Shown here one piece after another: positions 30,012-40,492 of a DNA stretch of 64,000 nucleotides; position 1 is the stretch's first letter; each line of letters opens with the position of its first letter. A program made the translations under genes and the position numbers. This DNA comes from Moraxellaceae bacterium (GTDB taxonomy: Bacteria > Pseudomonadota > Gammaproteobacteria > Pseudomonadales > Moraxellaceae). Under the pieces are notes generated by a model. That model saw only the letters and a list, made by a program, of their open reading frames with translations. It did no database searches and was not told where the DNA came from. The stretch spans positions 372,001 to 436,000 of the forward strand of contig JAUSND010000016.1 of assembly GCA_030646295.1 (NCBI GenBank), given 5' to 3'.

Positions 30012-30371
30012 TCAGGTCTTTTCAATCCTACAGAGCAGTGGATGCTGGTTCTGTTGGGCATAATCGATGACCTGAGCCGCCTTTGTTTCTGCCACGTCGC
30101 GGGTATAGATACCGCAGGTGGCCTCTCCCTCGGTGTGTATGGTCAGCATCACCCGGGTAGCTTTCTCGCGATCCATGTTGAAGAAACCCTCCAGTATCTC
30201 CACCACAAAGTCCATCGGCGTGTAGTCATCATTCAGGATGATGACCTTGTACATTGGGGGTGGAGCCAGCTGCGGACGAGTTTCCTGTACCGCTACATCA
30301 CCCACAGGGAGGCCCTCTTCTTCAGGGTTCCTGCTATTTGATACTAGATGAGAGTAAGGCGTTTTTCTCAT
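30012..30371 (-). CDS. clpS: ATP-dependent Clp protease adaptor ClpS
   Basis: A 119-residue N-recognin adaptor. After a flexible N-terminus, the [23 protein letters not shown] segment supplies the N-degron pocket (Asn-Asp and Met), and [27 protein letters not shown] contacts ClpA. The ATG at 30371 is the only sensible start, although its ribosome-binding site is poor; the frame stays open to 30578. It is divergent from cspD across 262 bases, the standard arrangement. Confidence 0.95.
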   Translation of the reverse strand: MRKTPYSHLVSNSRNPEEEGLPVGDVAVQETRPQLAPPPMYKVIILNDDYTPMDFVVEILEGFFNMDREKATRVMLTIHTEGEATCGIYTRDVAETKAAQVIDYAQQNQHPLLCRIEKT

Positions 30372-30516
30372 GACAACTCTGTAACAATGGTATGGGTTTA
30401 CGGTATCAAGTTTGCAAGCTAACACTTTGCCGCCTGGTAATGATAACGCTCCGTCTGTAGGAAGGGTGACCTTGTGACGCCTTTCACCCTGCCGGCAAGC
30501 CGCAGATCGGGCGGTA

Positions 30517-30544
30517 TTGACAGGCAGGGACCGATGGTTGAAAT
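30517..30544 (+). promoter_or_regulatory. Candidate cspD promoter
   Basis: A perfect -35 TTGACA (30517-30522) is followed after 16 bases by TGAAAT (30539-30544). Transcription from here would give a leader of roughly 80 bases before the cspD ATG, a length typical of cold-shock-type mRNAs. Confidence 0.45.
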
Positions 30545-30633
30545 TCAGCCAATCAGGGATTGGTCTACAAAAAAACAACAGGGCGCGTCATAACAACAAT
30601 GCCGTCAGCGCCACGGCCCAGAGGGACACTATC

Positions 30634-30915
30634 ATGGCAAGCGGAACCGTAAAGTGGTTCAACAATGCCAAGGGTTACGGCTTTATCAGGCCCGATACCG
30701 GAGGCGATGACCTGTTTGTTCATTTTTCCTACATCAACATGGACGGTTACAAGAGCCTGAAAGCTGGCCAGTTCGTCCAGTTTGACATCCAGGCATCCGG
30801 CAACGGCTTCCACGCGGTAAACCTGAGCCCGCTCAACGAGAGCGAGGGCCAGATGCGTGCGCCCGGGCATGATGACACTGCCGCCATGACGCCGTCGGCC
30901 ACAGTGTATAACTGA
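30634..30915 (+). CDS. cspD: Cold-shock domain protein CspD
   Basis: A 93-residue single OB-fold nucleic-acid-binding protein. RNP1 ([17 protein letters not shown]) and RNP2 ([10 protein letters not shown]) are intact. The tail of about 25 residues after the fold (from [12 protein letters not shown]) is longer than in CspA-type proteins and, with the divergent clpS, identifies it as CspD, an inhibitor of replication in stationary phase in E. coli. The ATG at 30634 follows GAGGGA. Confidence 0.92.
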   Translation: MASGTVKWFNNAKGYGFIRPDTGGDDLFVHFSYINMDGYKSLKAGQFVQFDIQASGNGFHAVNLSPLNESEGQMRAPGHDDTAAMTPSATVYN

Positions 30916-30935
30916 GGCCTTCCTGCTGAAAATGC

Positions 30936-30960
30936 AAAAAGCCCGCATCGCGGGCTTTTT
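30936..30960. terminator. Bidirectional terminator between cspD and icd
   Basis: GCCCGC-ATC-GCGGGC with A5 before and T5 after. It serves cspD on the plus strand and icd on the minus strand, whose stop codons face each other. Confidence 0.88.
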
Positions 30961-30983
30961 GGCATGACCGAACGGTGGGGGCA

Positions 30984-32243
<1,260 letters not shown>

Positions 32244-32292
32244 TATGCAGGTACTCCCGGGTGCAGTTTTTGACTATATTCAAGCGTTCCGA

Positions 32293-32322
32293 AGTATATC
32301 CCTAACCGCTGGCAAGTCATAA
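32293..32322 (-). promoter_or_regulatory. Candidate icd promoter
   Basis: On the minus strand TTATGA, an 18-base spacer and TATACT (-10 at 32298-32293) lie about 50 bases before the icd ATG. The -10 is good and the -35 weak. Confidence 0.35.
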
Positions 32323-32439
32323 GGCACAAGATCAAAAAATACCTGTAAGCTTCATTTTATTGACTAAAGTCTATAACGGGCTGCCCTGAATCGGCCCATC
32401 TGCAACCTTCCCCGGCCCCGCCCTGATCAATTATTAGCC

Positions 32440-33087
32440 ATGTCACGTCTCGTTTTGTTCAACAAGCCTTTTCAGGTGCTGTGCCAGTTCAGCGACAAGG
32501 ACGGGCGACCCGTGCTGGCGGACTACATCAAGGCTCCGGGCATTTATCCGGCGGGACGGCTTGACCATGATTCCGAGGGTTTGCTGCTGCTGACGGATGA
32601 TGGTGAGCTGCAGGCACGTATTGCGGACCCGCGCTGGAAACTGCCGAAAACCTACTGGGTTCAGGTGGAGGGAGAAATCAGTGAAGAGGCGCTGATGGCG
32701 CTATGCCAGGGGGTAATGTTGAGCGACGGCCTTACACTGCCTGCCGACGCAAGGCGTCTGGATCCGCCTGAGCTGTGGAAGCGTGATCCGCCCATACGAT
32801 TCAGGGCCAATATTCCTGACAGCTGGATAGAGCTGACGATCCGTGAAGGGCGAAACCGGCAGGTGCGGCGCATGACTGCGGCGGTGGGCTTCCCTACCCT
32901 GCGGCTGGTGCGGGTGGCAATCGGCTCTTGGACGCTGGATGGACTGGCGCCGGGCGAGTGGTGTGAAACGACAGTCAGCCTGAGTGACCTGCCTGGGATG
33001 CCGACGGGCCCGCGTTCCGGTGCAGGTGGCCGGTCAACCCGACCGGTGTCCAGGCCCGGTGTCAAAACAGGTTTCAGCCGCCGGTGA
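32440..33087 (+). CDS. rluE: 23S rRNA pseudouridine(2457) synthase RluE
   Basis: A 215-residue RsuA/RluE-type synthase lacking the S4 domain. The catalytic Asp is in YPAGRLDHDSEGLLLLTDDG, and the C-terminal signature is ELTIREGRNRQVRRMTAAVG. The tail after residue 180 is Gly/Arg/Ser-rich. The icd-rluE-nudJ-mnmA-hflD-purB order matches E. coli, which supports RluE rather than RluB/F. Its 3' end overlaps convergent moaD by 14 bases. Confidence 0.9.
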   Translation: MSRLVLFNKPFQVLCQFSDKDGRPVLADYIKAPGIYPAGRLDHDSEGLLLLTDDGELQARIADPRWKLPKTYWVQVEGEISEEALMALCQGVMLSDGLTLPADARRLDPPELWKRDPPIRFRANIPDSWIELTIREGRNRQVRRMTAAVGFPTLRLVRVAIGSWTLDGLAPGEWCETTVSLSDLPGMPTGPRSGAGGRSTRPVSRPGVKTGFSRR

Positions 33088-33331
33088 CGGGGGGGAAGAT
33101 CGCTACCTCGTCTCCGTCCCTGATGCTGCTGTCACGGGTTGCCATTTCCTGATTAATAGCAACCAGCACCCCTCTGTCGCCGCCCAGCAGCTCTGCCCAG
33201 AGCCCTCCTCTTCCCGTCAGCTGATCAAGAACGGTTTGCACCGAGGCAGCGTCGTCGGCGGGCAAGGCCATGGTTTCCCGGTCAAGACCGAGTTTTTCCC
33301 TGAATCTGGCAAAATAAAGAATCGTGATCAT
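33074..33331 (-). CDS. moaD: Molybdopterin synthase small subunit MoaD-like
   Basis: An 85-residue beta-grasp protein ending in Gly-Gly (FPPVTGG), the C-terminus that is thiocarboxylated to carry sulfur to molybdopterin. The opening MITILYFARFREKLGLD is typical of MoaD. The ATG at 33331 is chosen because homologues begin there; the frame extends to 33460. No moaE or other moa genes are within the window, so its partner is elsewhere or it serves another sulfur-transfer route. The last 14 bases overlap rluE tail to tail. Confidence 0.85.
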   Translation of the reverse strand: MITILYFARFREKLGLDRETMALPADDAASVQTVLDQLTGRGGLWAELLGGDRGVLVAINQEMATRDSSIRDGDEVAIFPPVTGG

Positions 33332-33463
33332 GTGGTGTGCCTGAGTCTCATGTGGGCATCGGTGAATGCTGACGGTTGCGCAAGCCAACAGCAACTGCCT
33401 GATGATGGACAAGCGCCGATTCTCAGGCCGGCTGCTGATACTGTCCTTGATCCGGGGCAACTT

Positions 33464-33483
33464 CTGCCCTGTTTGCAGGGCAG
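33464..33483. other. 8-bp hairpin in the moaD-nudJ divergent region
   Basis: CTGCCCTG-TTTG-CAGGGCAG is a perfect inverted repeat without a T-run. It lies just upstream of the candidate nudJ promoter and about 130 bases before moaD on the other strand; it could be an operator or cruciform. Confidence 0.4.
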
Positions 33484-33496
33484 CAATCAGTGATGG

Positions 33497-33526
33497 TTGG
33501 GCCTTGCCGATGCCTTGCGGTACGAT
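33497..33526 (+). promoter_or_regulatory. Candidate promoter of nudJ-mnmA-hflD
   Basis: TTGGGC, an 18-base spacer and TACGAT end 31 bases before the nudJ ATG. The match is moderate. Confidence 0.35.
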
Positions 33527-33557
33527 GGCGCCCTTTCACGTAGTTGCCGGGGGCGGA

Positions 33558-34010
33558 ATGAGCTGGGAACCTCATGTCACAGTTGCCGTGGTCGTGGAAC
33601 GGGATGGCCGTTTCCTGCTGGTCGAGGAAGTGACGGATCGTGCGATTGCGGTCTACAACCAGCCTGCCGGGCATGTCGAGCAGGGAGAAACACTGGCGCA
33701 GGCCGCCATACGCGAGGCGCTGGAGGAGACCGGCTGGGAGGTTGCGCTGACAGCCTTTCTGGGACTGTATGTTTATACGCCGCCGCATAATCCCGACCTG
33801 ACCTACTACCGTGCCTGCTTTCTGGCGGATGCCGTGACGCACTTTCCGGACCGTCCTCTGGATGATGGCATCCTGCAGGCGGTCTGGCTGACGCCGGATG
33901 AAATTGCCGGCTCTGATCGCCTGCGCAGCCCGCTGGTCCTGACGTGTGTTCAGGACGCTGTTGCGGGTCGGCGCTTCCCGTTAAGTCTTGTTCACGAGCA
34001 TCATGGCTGA
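33558..34010 (+). CDS. nudJ: Nudix phosphatase NudJ
   Basis: A 150-residue Nudix hydrolase; E. coli NudJ acts on HMP-PP and nucleoside phosphates. The Nudix box runs GHVEQGETLAQAAIREALEE plus TGW, with all metal-binding Glu present. It begins MSWEPHVTVAVVVERDG, matching NudJ homologues; the frame extends upstream to 33366 but without family similarity. mnmA begins 3 bases past the stop, so the two are cotranscribed. Confidence 0.92.
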   Translation: MSWEPHVTVAVVVERDGRFLLVEEVTDRAIAVYNQPAGHVEQGETLAQAAIREALEETGWEVALTAFLGLYVYTPPHNPDLTYYRACFLADAVTHFPDRPLDDGILQAVWLTPDEIAGSDRLRSPLVLTCVQDAVAGRRFPLSLVHEHHG

Positions 34011-34013
34011 ATC

Positions 34014-35105
34014 ATGAAGTTGCCCAGTCAAACCCGTGTAATCGTTGGCATGTCCGGTGGCGTGGACTCATCCGTTTCCGCCTGGCTGCTGCTGTCGCAG
34101 GGCTATCAGGTGGAAGGCCTCTTCATGAAGAACTGGGAAGAGGACGACGGCACCGACTATTGCACGGCACGCGAGGATCTGGAGGATGCCCAGGCGGTAT
34201 GCGACACGCTTGGTATCCGTCTGCATACCGCGAATTTTGCCGCTGAATACTGGGATCGCGTGTTTGAGCATTTTCTGGCGGAGTATCGTGCGGGCCGTAC
34301 GCCAAATCCCGATATCCTGTGCAACAAGGAAATCAAGTTTCGTGCCTTCCTTGATTATGCGATGGTGCTTGGCGCTGACTACATTGCGACGGGCCATTAT
34401 GCCCGGCGCAGTAATGATGCTGACTGCGCCAGACTGCTGAAGGGACTGGATGGTAACAAGGATCAAAGCTACTTCCTTCACGCGGTGAGTGGCCGACAGA
34501 TTGCAAAAACACTGTTTCCGGTCGGTAATCTTGAAAAGCCTGAAGTTCGGCGCATCGCGACTGAGAGAGGCTTTGTCAATCATGCGAAAAAAGACTCCAC
34601 CGGTATCTGTTTTATCGGCGAACGTCGTTTCAGGGATTTTCTGCAGCAGTATCTGCCAGCGCAGCCCGGCACTATCGAGACAGATGATGGCAAGGTGATC
34701 GGCAGCCATCAGGGACTCATGTACTACACCCTGGGCCAGCGCGAGGGTATTGGTATCGGCGGACAGAAAGATGCGGCCGAAGCCCCGTGGTATGTGGTGC
34801 ACAAGGATGTTGGCCGCAATGTTCTGGTGATTGGCCAGGGCCACGAGCATCCGCTGATGATGAGTCACTACCTGCATGCCGGTGTGGTTGACTGGGTGAC
34901 CGGAGAGCCTGCCCTGCCTCTTCGCTGTCATGCCAAGACACGTTATCGCCAGCCGGATCAGGCCTGCACGATCTTTCGTGACGAGGCTGGCTATGTTGTC
35001 CACTTCGATGAGCCGCAGCGTGCCGTGACACCCGGTCAGTCCGTGGTGTTTTATCTGGGGGATGAATGTCTGGGTGGTGGTGTAATCGAGTCCACCTGGA
35101 ATTGA
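34014..35105 (+). CDS. mnmA: tRNA 2-thiouridylase MnmA
   Basis: A 363-residue enzyme forming s2U at the wobble position of tRNA Glu, Gln and Lys. The PP-loop [11 protein letters not shown] is at about residue 14. The catalytic Cys pair lies in ILCNKEIKF and [32 protein letters not shown] is the conserved tRNA-binding stretch. It stands between nudJ and hflD, as in E. coli. Confidence 0.97.
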   Translation: MKLPSQTRVIVGMSGGVDSSVSAWLLLSQGYQVEGLFMKNWEEDDGTDYCTAREDLEDAQAVCDTLGIRLHTANFAAEYWDRVFEHFLAEYRAGRTPNPDILCNKEIKFRAFLDYAMVLGADYIATGHYARRSNDADCARLLKGLDGNKDQSYFLHAVSGRQIAKTLFPVGNLEKPEVRRIATERGFVNHAKKDSTGICFIGERRFRDFLQQYLPAQPGTIETDDGKVIGSHQGLMYYTLGQREGIGIGGQKDAAEAPWYVVHKDVGRNVLVIGQGHEHPLMMSHYLHAGVVDWVTGEPALPLRCHAKTRYRQPDQACTIFRDEAGYVVHFDEPQRAVTPGQSVVFYLGDECLGGGVIESTWN

Positions 35106-35112
35106 AAAGGCA

Positions 35113-35763
35113 ATGTCTGCAATGAGCAACCTGAATCGTGACAAGACGCTGGCACTTGCCGCCCTCTTCCAGTCCGCCACCCTGGCGGATGCACTGGCAT
35201 GGCGCGGGCATTGTGACCCGGTGGCGCTGGATGCATCTTTGCAAAGTATCCTGGTGCTGGATACGGATGATGTTGGCGTTATTTATGGCCAGAACATCCG
35301 CGGACTGCAGTCGGGTCTGCAGTCACTCGAACAGACGTTTCTGGAGCCATTGCGTGGTGGCCATCCGCGGCAAGCCGATATTGTGCGGTATGTGCTGGGG
35401 ATAATGCAGGTGGAGCGCCAGTTGGCAAAGTCGCCAGAGCTGTTGGGTGTATTGCGGCGCAGGCTTGAAATGGCGGCAGAGCAACGCAAGCATTTTGACA
35501 GTCTGAGTGCCCCGGCCATGATCAATAACCTGGGCGGGATTTACGTGGATACGGCAGGGCAATTGCGTTTCCGCATACAGGTTCGTGGCGACCAGAAGCA
35601 GTTGCAGGCATCGGGCATGGCCGAGCAGGTCCGGGCGGTCTTGCTGGCCGGGGTGCGTGCGGCGTGGCTTTGGCACCGTCTGGGTGGCCGGCGCTGGCAT
35701 CTCATGTTTACCCGCGGGCAGATCCTTGCGGAAATCCGTACCATCATTGCGGAGAACCACTGA
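35113..35763 (+). CDS. hflD: High-frequency lysogenization protein HflD homologue
   Basis: A 216-residue peripheral membrane protein family (YcfC). The family segments LALAALFQSATLADALA near the N-terminus, a central VERQLAKSPELLGVLRRRLE helix and SLSAPAMINNLGGIYVDT are all present. In E. coli the protein sequesters lambda CII; its cellular role is not known. It starts 7 bases after mnmA. A second ATG at 35122 could also serve. Confidence 0.9.
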   Translation: MSAMSNLNRDKTLALAALFQSATLADALAWRGHCDPVALDASLQSILVLDTDDVGVIYGQNIRGLQSGLQSLEQTFLEPLRGGHPRQADIVRYVLGIMQVERQLAKSPELLGVLRRRLEMAAEQRKHFDSLSAPAMINNLGGIYVDTAGQLRFRIQVRGDQKQLQASGMAEQVRAVLLAGVRAAWLWHRLGGRRWHLMFTRGQILAEIRTIIAENH

Positions 35764-36010
35764 TTCGGCCGGGCCGACTGGGTGATGACAAAAATGGCGT
35801 CAGATGTGGCGCCATAGCCAGTCTGTATACTGCCGTTTGCTCCCGTTTTTTCCCCGTGTATCCCGAAATGATTGCGGTCTGGCCACGGTGGTCTAGAAAA
35901 TACATACGCATCGTTTTGTATGATGTTGCCTGGGCTGGCCGGTCCAGGCATGTGCAAGCGCCCTGCAACGTGCTCCGGATGGGCACTTCCAACTACGCGA
36001 GATATGGATC

Positions 36011-36340
36011 ATGTCCCACAAATATTCCATTACCTGCTCAGCCATGGACGAGCGCGACATTGCCCTGATCAAGTCTCTTATCGGCATTGTCGGGAAAGGC
36101 AACAATGTGGAGTGGGTTTACAGTGATGCGGCGGAAGCTGACGTCGTCATTGTGGATACCGATGCCAATAGCTACAGGGACGGGCTGGGCAGCCACAAGC
36201 CCAGAGCTGTCGTTGCCTATGCAACACCGGACAAGACACTGATTCCCAATACCTTTTCGCTGACCAAGCCTGCCAGGGCTCGTGAGCTTCTGGAGGTACT
36301 GGGCGGCATACAAAGCCGGCTGGTGGCGTCTCCGGAGTAA
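36011..36340 (+). CDS. Stand-alone receiver-like protein (uncharacterised)
   Basis: A 109-residue protein I do not recognise by name. The order of predicted elements is beta (YSITCSAM), helix (ERDIALIKSLIGIVGK), beta (VEWVYSD), beta (ADVVIVDTDA), beta (RAVVAYATPD) and a final TFSLTKPARARELLEVL helix. This mimics a response-regulator receiver, including a VIVD aspartate at the end of strand 3 and a Lys-Pro pair before the last helix. The acidic pair expected after strand 1 is missing. No kinase or output domain is adjacent. It lies 247 bases after hflD and before purB. Confidence 0.5.
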   Translation: MSHKYSITCSAMDERDIALIKSLIGIVGKGNNVEWVYSDAAEADVVIVDTDANSYRDGLGSHKPRAVVAYATPDKTLIPNTFSLTKPARARELLEVLGGIQSRLVASPE

Positions 36341-36400
36341 TCCTTCCTCATCTCTGAATCCGGGTTCCGGGGCTTCTGCTCCGGTCCCGCACTTGCCTGA

Positions 36401-37861
<1,461 letters not shown>

Positions 37862-37885
37862 GCCGAACGGCTTTGGTTGGAAAAT

Positions 37886-37913
37886 AAACGGCGGTGGATA
37901 ACCGCCGTTTTTC
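37886..37913 (+). terminator. Intrinsic terminator after purB
   Basis: AAACGGCGGT-GGATA-ACCGCCGTTT followed by TTC. The stem is perfect (10 bp). A smaller hairpin (AGCCG-AA-CGGCT) directly overlaps the purB stop at 37861-37872. roxA begins 26 bases later. Confidence 0.75.
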
Positions 37914-37938
37914 TTGCTGAACATTCTGGGAAAAAGTG

Positions 37939-39126
37939 ATGAATCCGGATACTCCCCTGCCCCATCTTGGTGGTCTTACCGCCACTGAATTTTTACGTGA
38001 CTACTGGCAGAAAAAGCCGTTGCTGGTGCGTAATGCGTTCCCTGAACTGGCCTACCGTCTGTCGCCGGAAGACCTGATGGAACTGGCACAGGAAGACAGT
38101 GTCGAAGCCCGCATCGTGCAGGAAAAAGGCAAGACGCCGTGGGAGTTGCAACTGGGGCCATTCACGGAAAAAGTCTTCAAGAAGCTGCCGAAAAGTCACT
38201 GGACCTTGCTGGTGCAGGCGGTTGATCACTATCTGCCTGAACTGGCCGACTATCTGGAGCACTTCTCGTTTGTGCCCAACTGGCGCATCGACGACATCAT
38301 GGTGTCGTTTGCCACAGAGGGCGGCTCGGTCGGCCCCCATTACGACCAGTACGATGTTTTCCTGCTGCAGGGCATTGGTCAGCGACGCTGGCAGCTGGGC
38401 CAGTTCTGTGATGAAAACACCCCTCGGATCGAAGGCACGCGGTTGCGCATCATCAAGGACATGGATGTCACGTTTGACGAGATTGTGAATCCGGGTGATC
38501 TCCTTTATGTGCCGCCCGGCATGGCGCATAACGGTGTTGCGCAGAATGAATGCATGACCTACTCCATCGGTTTCCGTGCCCCCGCACTGGCGCATCTGCT
38601 GGATCGTGTGGCTGACGGTGTGCTGGAGGCTTGTGGCAGCCGCGGCCTGGTGACTGATCCGCAGCGTGAGCCTGCGCTGCACCCGGGTGCCCTGACCGAT
38701 GCCGATCTGGATCGCTTGCGTACGCAGTTGCTGGGCCTGCTGGAGGATCGTGATGCGTTGCGTGCTGCCCTGGCCCCCTTTCTGTCAGAGGCCAAGTACG
38801 ACGATTACGAACCTGAAGGTCAGGAAGCAACGCCAGAGGAAATCACGGCGGCCCTTGCTGCCGGCGCCCTGCTGCGCCGCGACCCGGCTTCGCGCTGCCT
38901 CTACACCGTACGTGACGGCCTGCCGGACCAGCTCTATGTAAACGGCCAGCTCATCGGGTTTCCTGCGCACCTTGCTGTGCTGGTACAAAAGCTCGCTGAT
39001 CAGCGTTGCCTGACCGCTGAGGACCTGGCGCCGTGGCAGGAGGATGCAGAGGCGTTACACTGGTTGCATGAGCAAGTGACAGAGGGTCACTGGTTTGTGG
39101 AGTTGATGGATGACAACACCCCCTGA
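37939..39126 (+). CDS. roxA: Ribosomal protein L16 arginine hydroxylase RoxA (YcfD)
   Basis: A 395-residue JmjC-type 2-oxoglutarate/Fe(II) oxygenase that hydroxylates an arginine of ribosomal protein uL16. The HxD metal motif is in GPHYDQYDVFLLQ and the distal His in PPGMAHNGVA. A C-terminal winged-helix-like part follows from about residue 270. The ATG at 37939 is preferred to the GTG at 37936. The last 17 bases overlap the DUF7931-type gene. purB-roxA adjacency is known in Pseudomonas. Confidence 0.93.
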   Translation: MNPDTPLPHLGGLTATEFLRDYWQKKPLLVRNAFPELAYRLSPEDLMELAQEDSVEARIVQEKGKTPWELQLGPFTEKVFKKLPKSHWTLLVQAVDHYLPELADYLEHFSFVPNWRIDDIMVSFATEGGSVGPHYDQYDVFLLQGIGQRRWQLGQFCDENTPRIEGTRLRIIKDMDVTFDEIVNPGDLLYVPPGMAHNGVAQNECMTYSIGFRAPALAHLLDRVADGVLEACGSRGLVTDPQREPALHPGALTDADLDRLRTQLLGLLEDRDALRAALAPFLSEAKYDDYEPEGQEATPEEITAALAAGALLRRDPASRCLYTVRDGLPDQLYVNGQLIGFPAHLAVLVQKLADQRCLTAEDLAPWQEDAEALHWLHEQVTEGHWFVELMDDNTP

Positions 39127-39649
39127 TCAAGAGTTTGAACTGGCGCTGAACAGCTTTGTGCTGGGCGAGTCCGATGCCCTGGTGCATCTGGAGGGCGAGG
39201 ACGCATTTTCGCGAGCCCAGGTCCTGCTGATGCAGCAGGCAAAACGTGAGCTGTTTATCCTGACGCCGGACTTTGAGCCGGAGCGTTACAACGAGGCCGG
39301 ATTTGCCGACGCCCTCTCCGCCTTTGTCCGGCGCAGCCGTTTTACAGATGCCCGCATTCTGGTGGGTGATCCGGCGCTGGCCATTCGCTGGGGCCATCAG
39401 GTTGTGACGCTTGGCCGGCGGTTGAGCAGCAACCTGAAAATTCGCCAGCTGCATGACGAGGATGCCAAGGTTCAGCACATGTGGATGGTGGCTGATGATA
39501 TCGGCATGCTGCGCCGGGAAGGTGCGGCGGGCTTCAAGGGCATCCTCTCGGCCAAGTCCATTCCGCATGCACAGCGTGCGCGGCGCCAGTTCATTGAAAT
39601 GTGGGAACGCTCCACCGAGGTGCCGGACTTCCGGCAACTGCATTTGTGA
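39110..39649 (+). CDS. DUF7931-type protein (formerly annotated near GNAT/HPA2)
   Basis: A 179-residue soluble protein. The segments ELFILTPDFEPERYNEAGFADALSAF (N-terminal third), DARILVGDPALAIRWGHQVV and SNLKIRQLHDED are those of the domain found C-terminal to a GNAT acetyltransferase in many Pseudomonas proteins; here the acetyltransferase part is absent. The fold looks like a phospholipase-D-type half domain, without HKD. It starts inside roxA (17-base overlap) and its stop overlaps the next gene's GTG, so three genes are translationally coupled. Function unknown. Confidence 0.65.
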   Translation: MTTPPDQEFELALNSFVLGESDALVHLEGEDAFSRAQVLLMQQAKRELFILTPDFEPERYNEAGFADALSAFVRRSRFTDARILVGDPALAIRWGHQVVTLGRRLSSNLKIRQLHDEDAKVQHMWMVADDIGMLRREGAAGFKGILSAKSIPHAQRARRQFIEMWERSTEVPDFRQLHL

Positions 39650-40461
39650 ACGCCCTGCGCTGGCCGGCAATCCTGATGTTGTGGGCGCTGTTCATGCCTG
39701 CAGCAATGATTGGGCCGGTTGGTGCATCTGCTGCGGACATAGAGCTGGCAATCGTTCCATCTGATCGTGCGGATGAGCTGGTATCAATACTGGCACCCAT
39801 GGTTGCGCCGGAAGGCAGTGTGAATGCATGGCAGGGCCAGCTGATCATTCGTGCGACAGCAGAAAAGATGGTCCTGATAAAAAGCAGCCTTGATACGCTT
39901 AACAAGCCCTTGCGCAATCTGCTGGTTCAGGTACGCCGGCGCGGCACAGCGGCCTCTTCGCAACAGTCACTTGATGCGGCCGGGCGCGTTGTCATTCGTG
40001 ATGGTGATGTTTCGGGTAACGTGACCATTCGGGCCGGGGATGAGCAGACGCAGCAGCAGAATCAGTCGGCCTACACCTTGCGTGCCATTGAGGGATCAAC
40101 CCTGTTCATTGCGACTGGCTCGGATATCCCGGTGGTGACTTATGCGTATGGCCCGGGAGGCAGTGTCACGCAGGAATATGTCCCGGCACAAAGCGGCATG
40201 ATGGTGACGCCACGGCTGCTGGCGGATGGTACGGTGCTGCTGGCTGTGGCGTATCAGGAAGCGTCCATGAGTCCTGTCGGGCATGGAGTGATCAACCGGT
40301 CTGGTGTCGCATCTCAGACAAAGCTGAACCTGCATGAGTGGACGCCGTTCGGCGCCATTTCCACACAGGAATCACGACAGCAGTCCGGTGTGACAAGCCG
40401 CAGCCGGCAGTCCTCCATCGTTAATGTGCCGCTGGAAATCAGGGTTGAGGTTTTACCCTGA
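39646..40461 (+). CDS. Exported secretin-N-domain-like protein
   Basis: A 271-residue protein with a signal peptide (LRWPAILMLWALFMPAAMIG, probable cleavage after VGASA). Residues about 35-110 (ELAIVPSDRADELVSILAP, then GSVNAWQGQLIIRATAEKMV) look like a secretin N/NolW domain, and the remainder is beta-rich but lacks the secretin pore. The GTG start (39646) overlaps the previous stop as GTGA. It is therefore periplasmic or outer-membrane associated. A role in a secretion or pilus apparatus is suggested only by the domain; no such genes are adjacent. Confidence 0.6.
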   Translation: MNALRWPAILMLWALFMPAAMIGPVGASAADIELAIVPSDRADELVSILAPMVAPEGSVNAWQGQLIIRATAEKMVLIKSSLDTLNKPLRNLLVQVRRRGTAASSQQSLDAAGRVVIRDGDVSGNVTIRAGDEQTQQQNQSAYTLRAIEGSTLFIATGSDIPVVTYAYGPGGSVTQEYVPAQSGMMVTPRLLADGTVLLAVAYQEASMSPVGHGVINRSGVASQTKLNLHEWTPFGAISTQESRQQSGVTSRSRQSSIVNVPLEIRVEVLP

Positions 40462-40492
40462 CCTGCCAGCAGCAACCGGTGTCATCCCTGTA

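Noticed and set aside
35764-36010. A short gene or RNA in the 247-base gap between hflD and the receiver-like gene
   Set aside because: Only a TATACT and a small TGGCG/CGCCA stem are present; no frame with a ribosome-binding site and no tRNA or known RNA motif could be supported.
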